Below the pieces are notes generated by a model, which made no database searches, was not told where the DNA came from, and saw only the letters and a program-made list of their open reading frames with translations. A stretch of DNA of 5,743 nucleotides from Dehalococcoidales bacterium (GTDB lineage Bacteria > Chloroflexota > Dehalococcoidia > Dehalococcoidales > UBA3254), in the NCBI GenBank assembly GCA_028718465.1, contig JAQULX010000208.1:1-5743 (forward strand). The letters run 5' to 3'. Numbering within the stretch: the first letter of the stretch is position 1; every line of letters begins with the position of its first letter. Positions 5,682 through 5,743 of this stretch are shown piece by piece. The position numbers were made by a program, and so were the translations under genes.

Positions 5682-5743
5682 ATAGCTTTTCGATCCGCCA
5701 GTTTCCAGAGCTGCTCCAGATTACCATTGATCTGGTTATGCAG
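5654..5743 (-). CDS. C-terminal end of an unidentified protein, cut by the window edge
   Basis: A minus-strand frame enters from the right edge and ends in TAA at 5656-5654, giving 29 residues that include NLEQLWKLADRKAISVTRI and end MRQ. The segment is soluble, charged and helix-like, and its composition looks like real protein. However, the piece is short and the opposite strand is also open here. I do not recognise the family. The gene would run toward the IS and end about 170 bases from it. Confidence 0.4.
   Translation of the reverse strand: MHNQINGNLEQLWKLADRKAISVTRIMRQ

Noticed and set aside
1..5743. CRISPR array, tRNA or rRNA gene
   Set aside because: No regularly spaced repeats and no cloverleaf-like or rRNA-like segment was recognised by eye on either strand.

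Overview
The window is an ordinary-looking bacterial chromosome segment with one housekeeping DNA-repair gene, the remains of two transporter genes, and one insertion sequence. I do not see a clearly novel multi-gene system. The interest lies in damaged genes, start-site puzzles and unexplained small palindromes.

Layout. (a) 1-648, minus strand: two tandem MFS transporter genes of the oxalate/formate-antiporter-like type, joined by a TAATG stop/start overlap. The upstream one has lost the middle of the protein in frame. The downstream one, cut by the window edge, appears to carry a one-base frameshift in a short G run. (b) 649-777: a short non-coding gap holding a GC-rich palindromic element. 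(c) 778-3630, minus strand: a full-length uvrA, the damage-recognition ATPase of nucleotide excision repair. (d) 3631-3842: the uvrA upstream region, with a plausible promoter, a LexA-like box between -35 and -10, and a cluster of ACCTG/CAGGT half-sites. (e) 3843-5483: a complete IS1182-family insertion sequence. It has 23-bp imperfect terminal inverted repeats and one plus-strand transposase with all three DDE acidic residues present. (f) 5484-5653: non-coding, with a 10-bp perfect inverted repeat that competes with an inner hairpin. (g) 5654-5743, minus strand: the last 29 codons of an unidentified gene.

Organism. Base composition is near balanced, and the IS is more A+T-rich than uvrA. The OFA-like MFS pair, the wording of UvrA motifs such as [15 protein letters not shown], and a CTTCGCTTCGC...CATGACA intergenic repeat remind me of anaerobic Chloroflexota (Dehalococcoidia-like) genomes. 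This is an impression from memory, not a demonstrated assignment.

Functionally the genes are not an obvious pathway. uvrA and the transporter genes share a strand, but a 129-bp gap with a palindromic element lies between uvrA and the likely transporter start. The IS sits upstream of uvrA and is transcribed divergently from it. Both damaged transporters and the nearby mobile element suggest a locus that is being rearranged.
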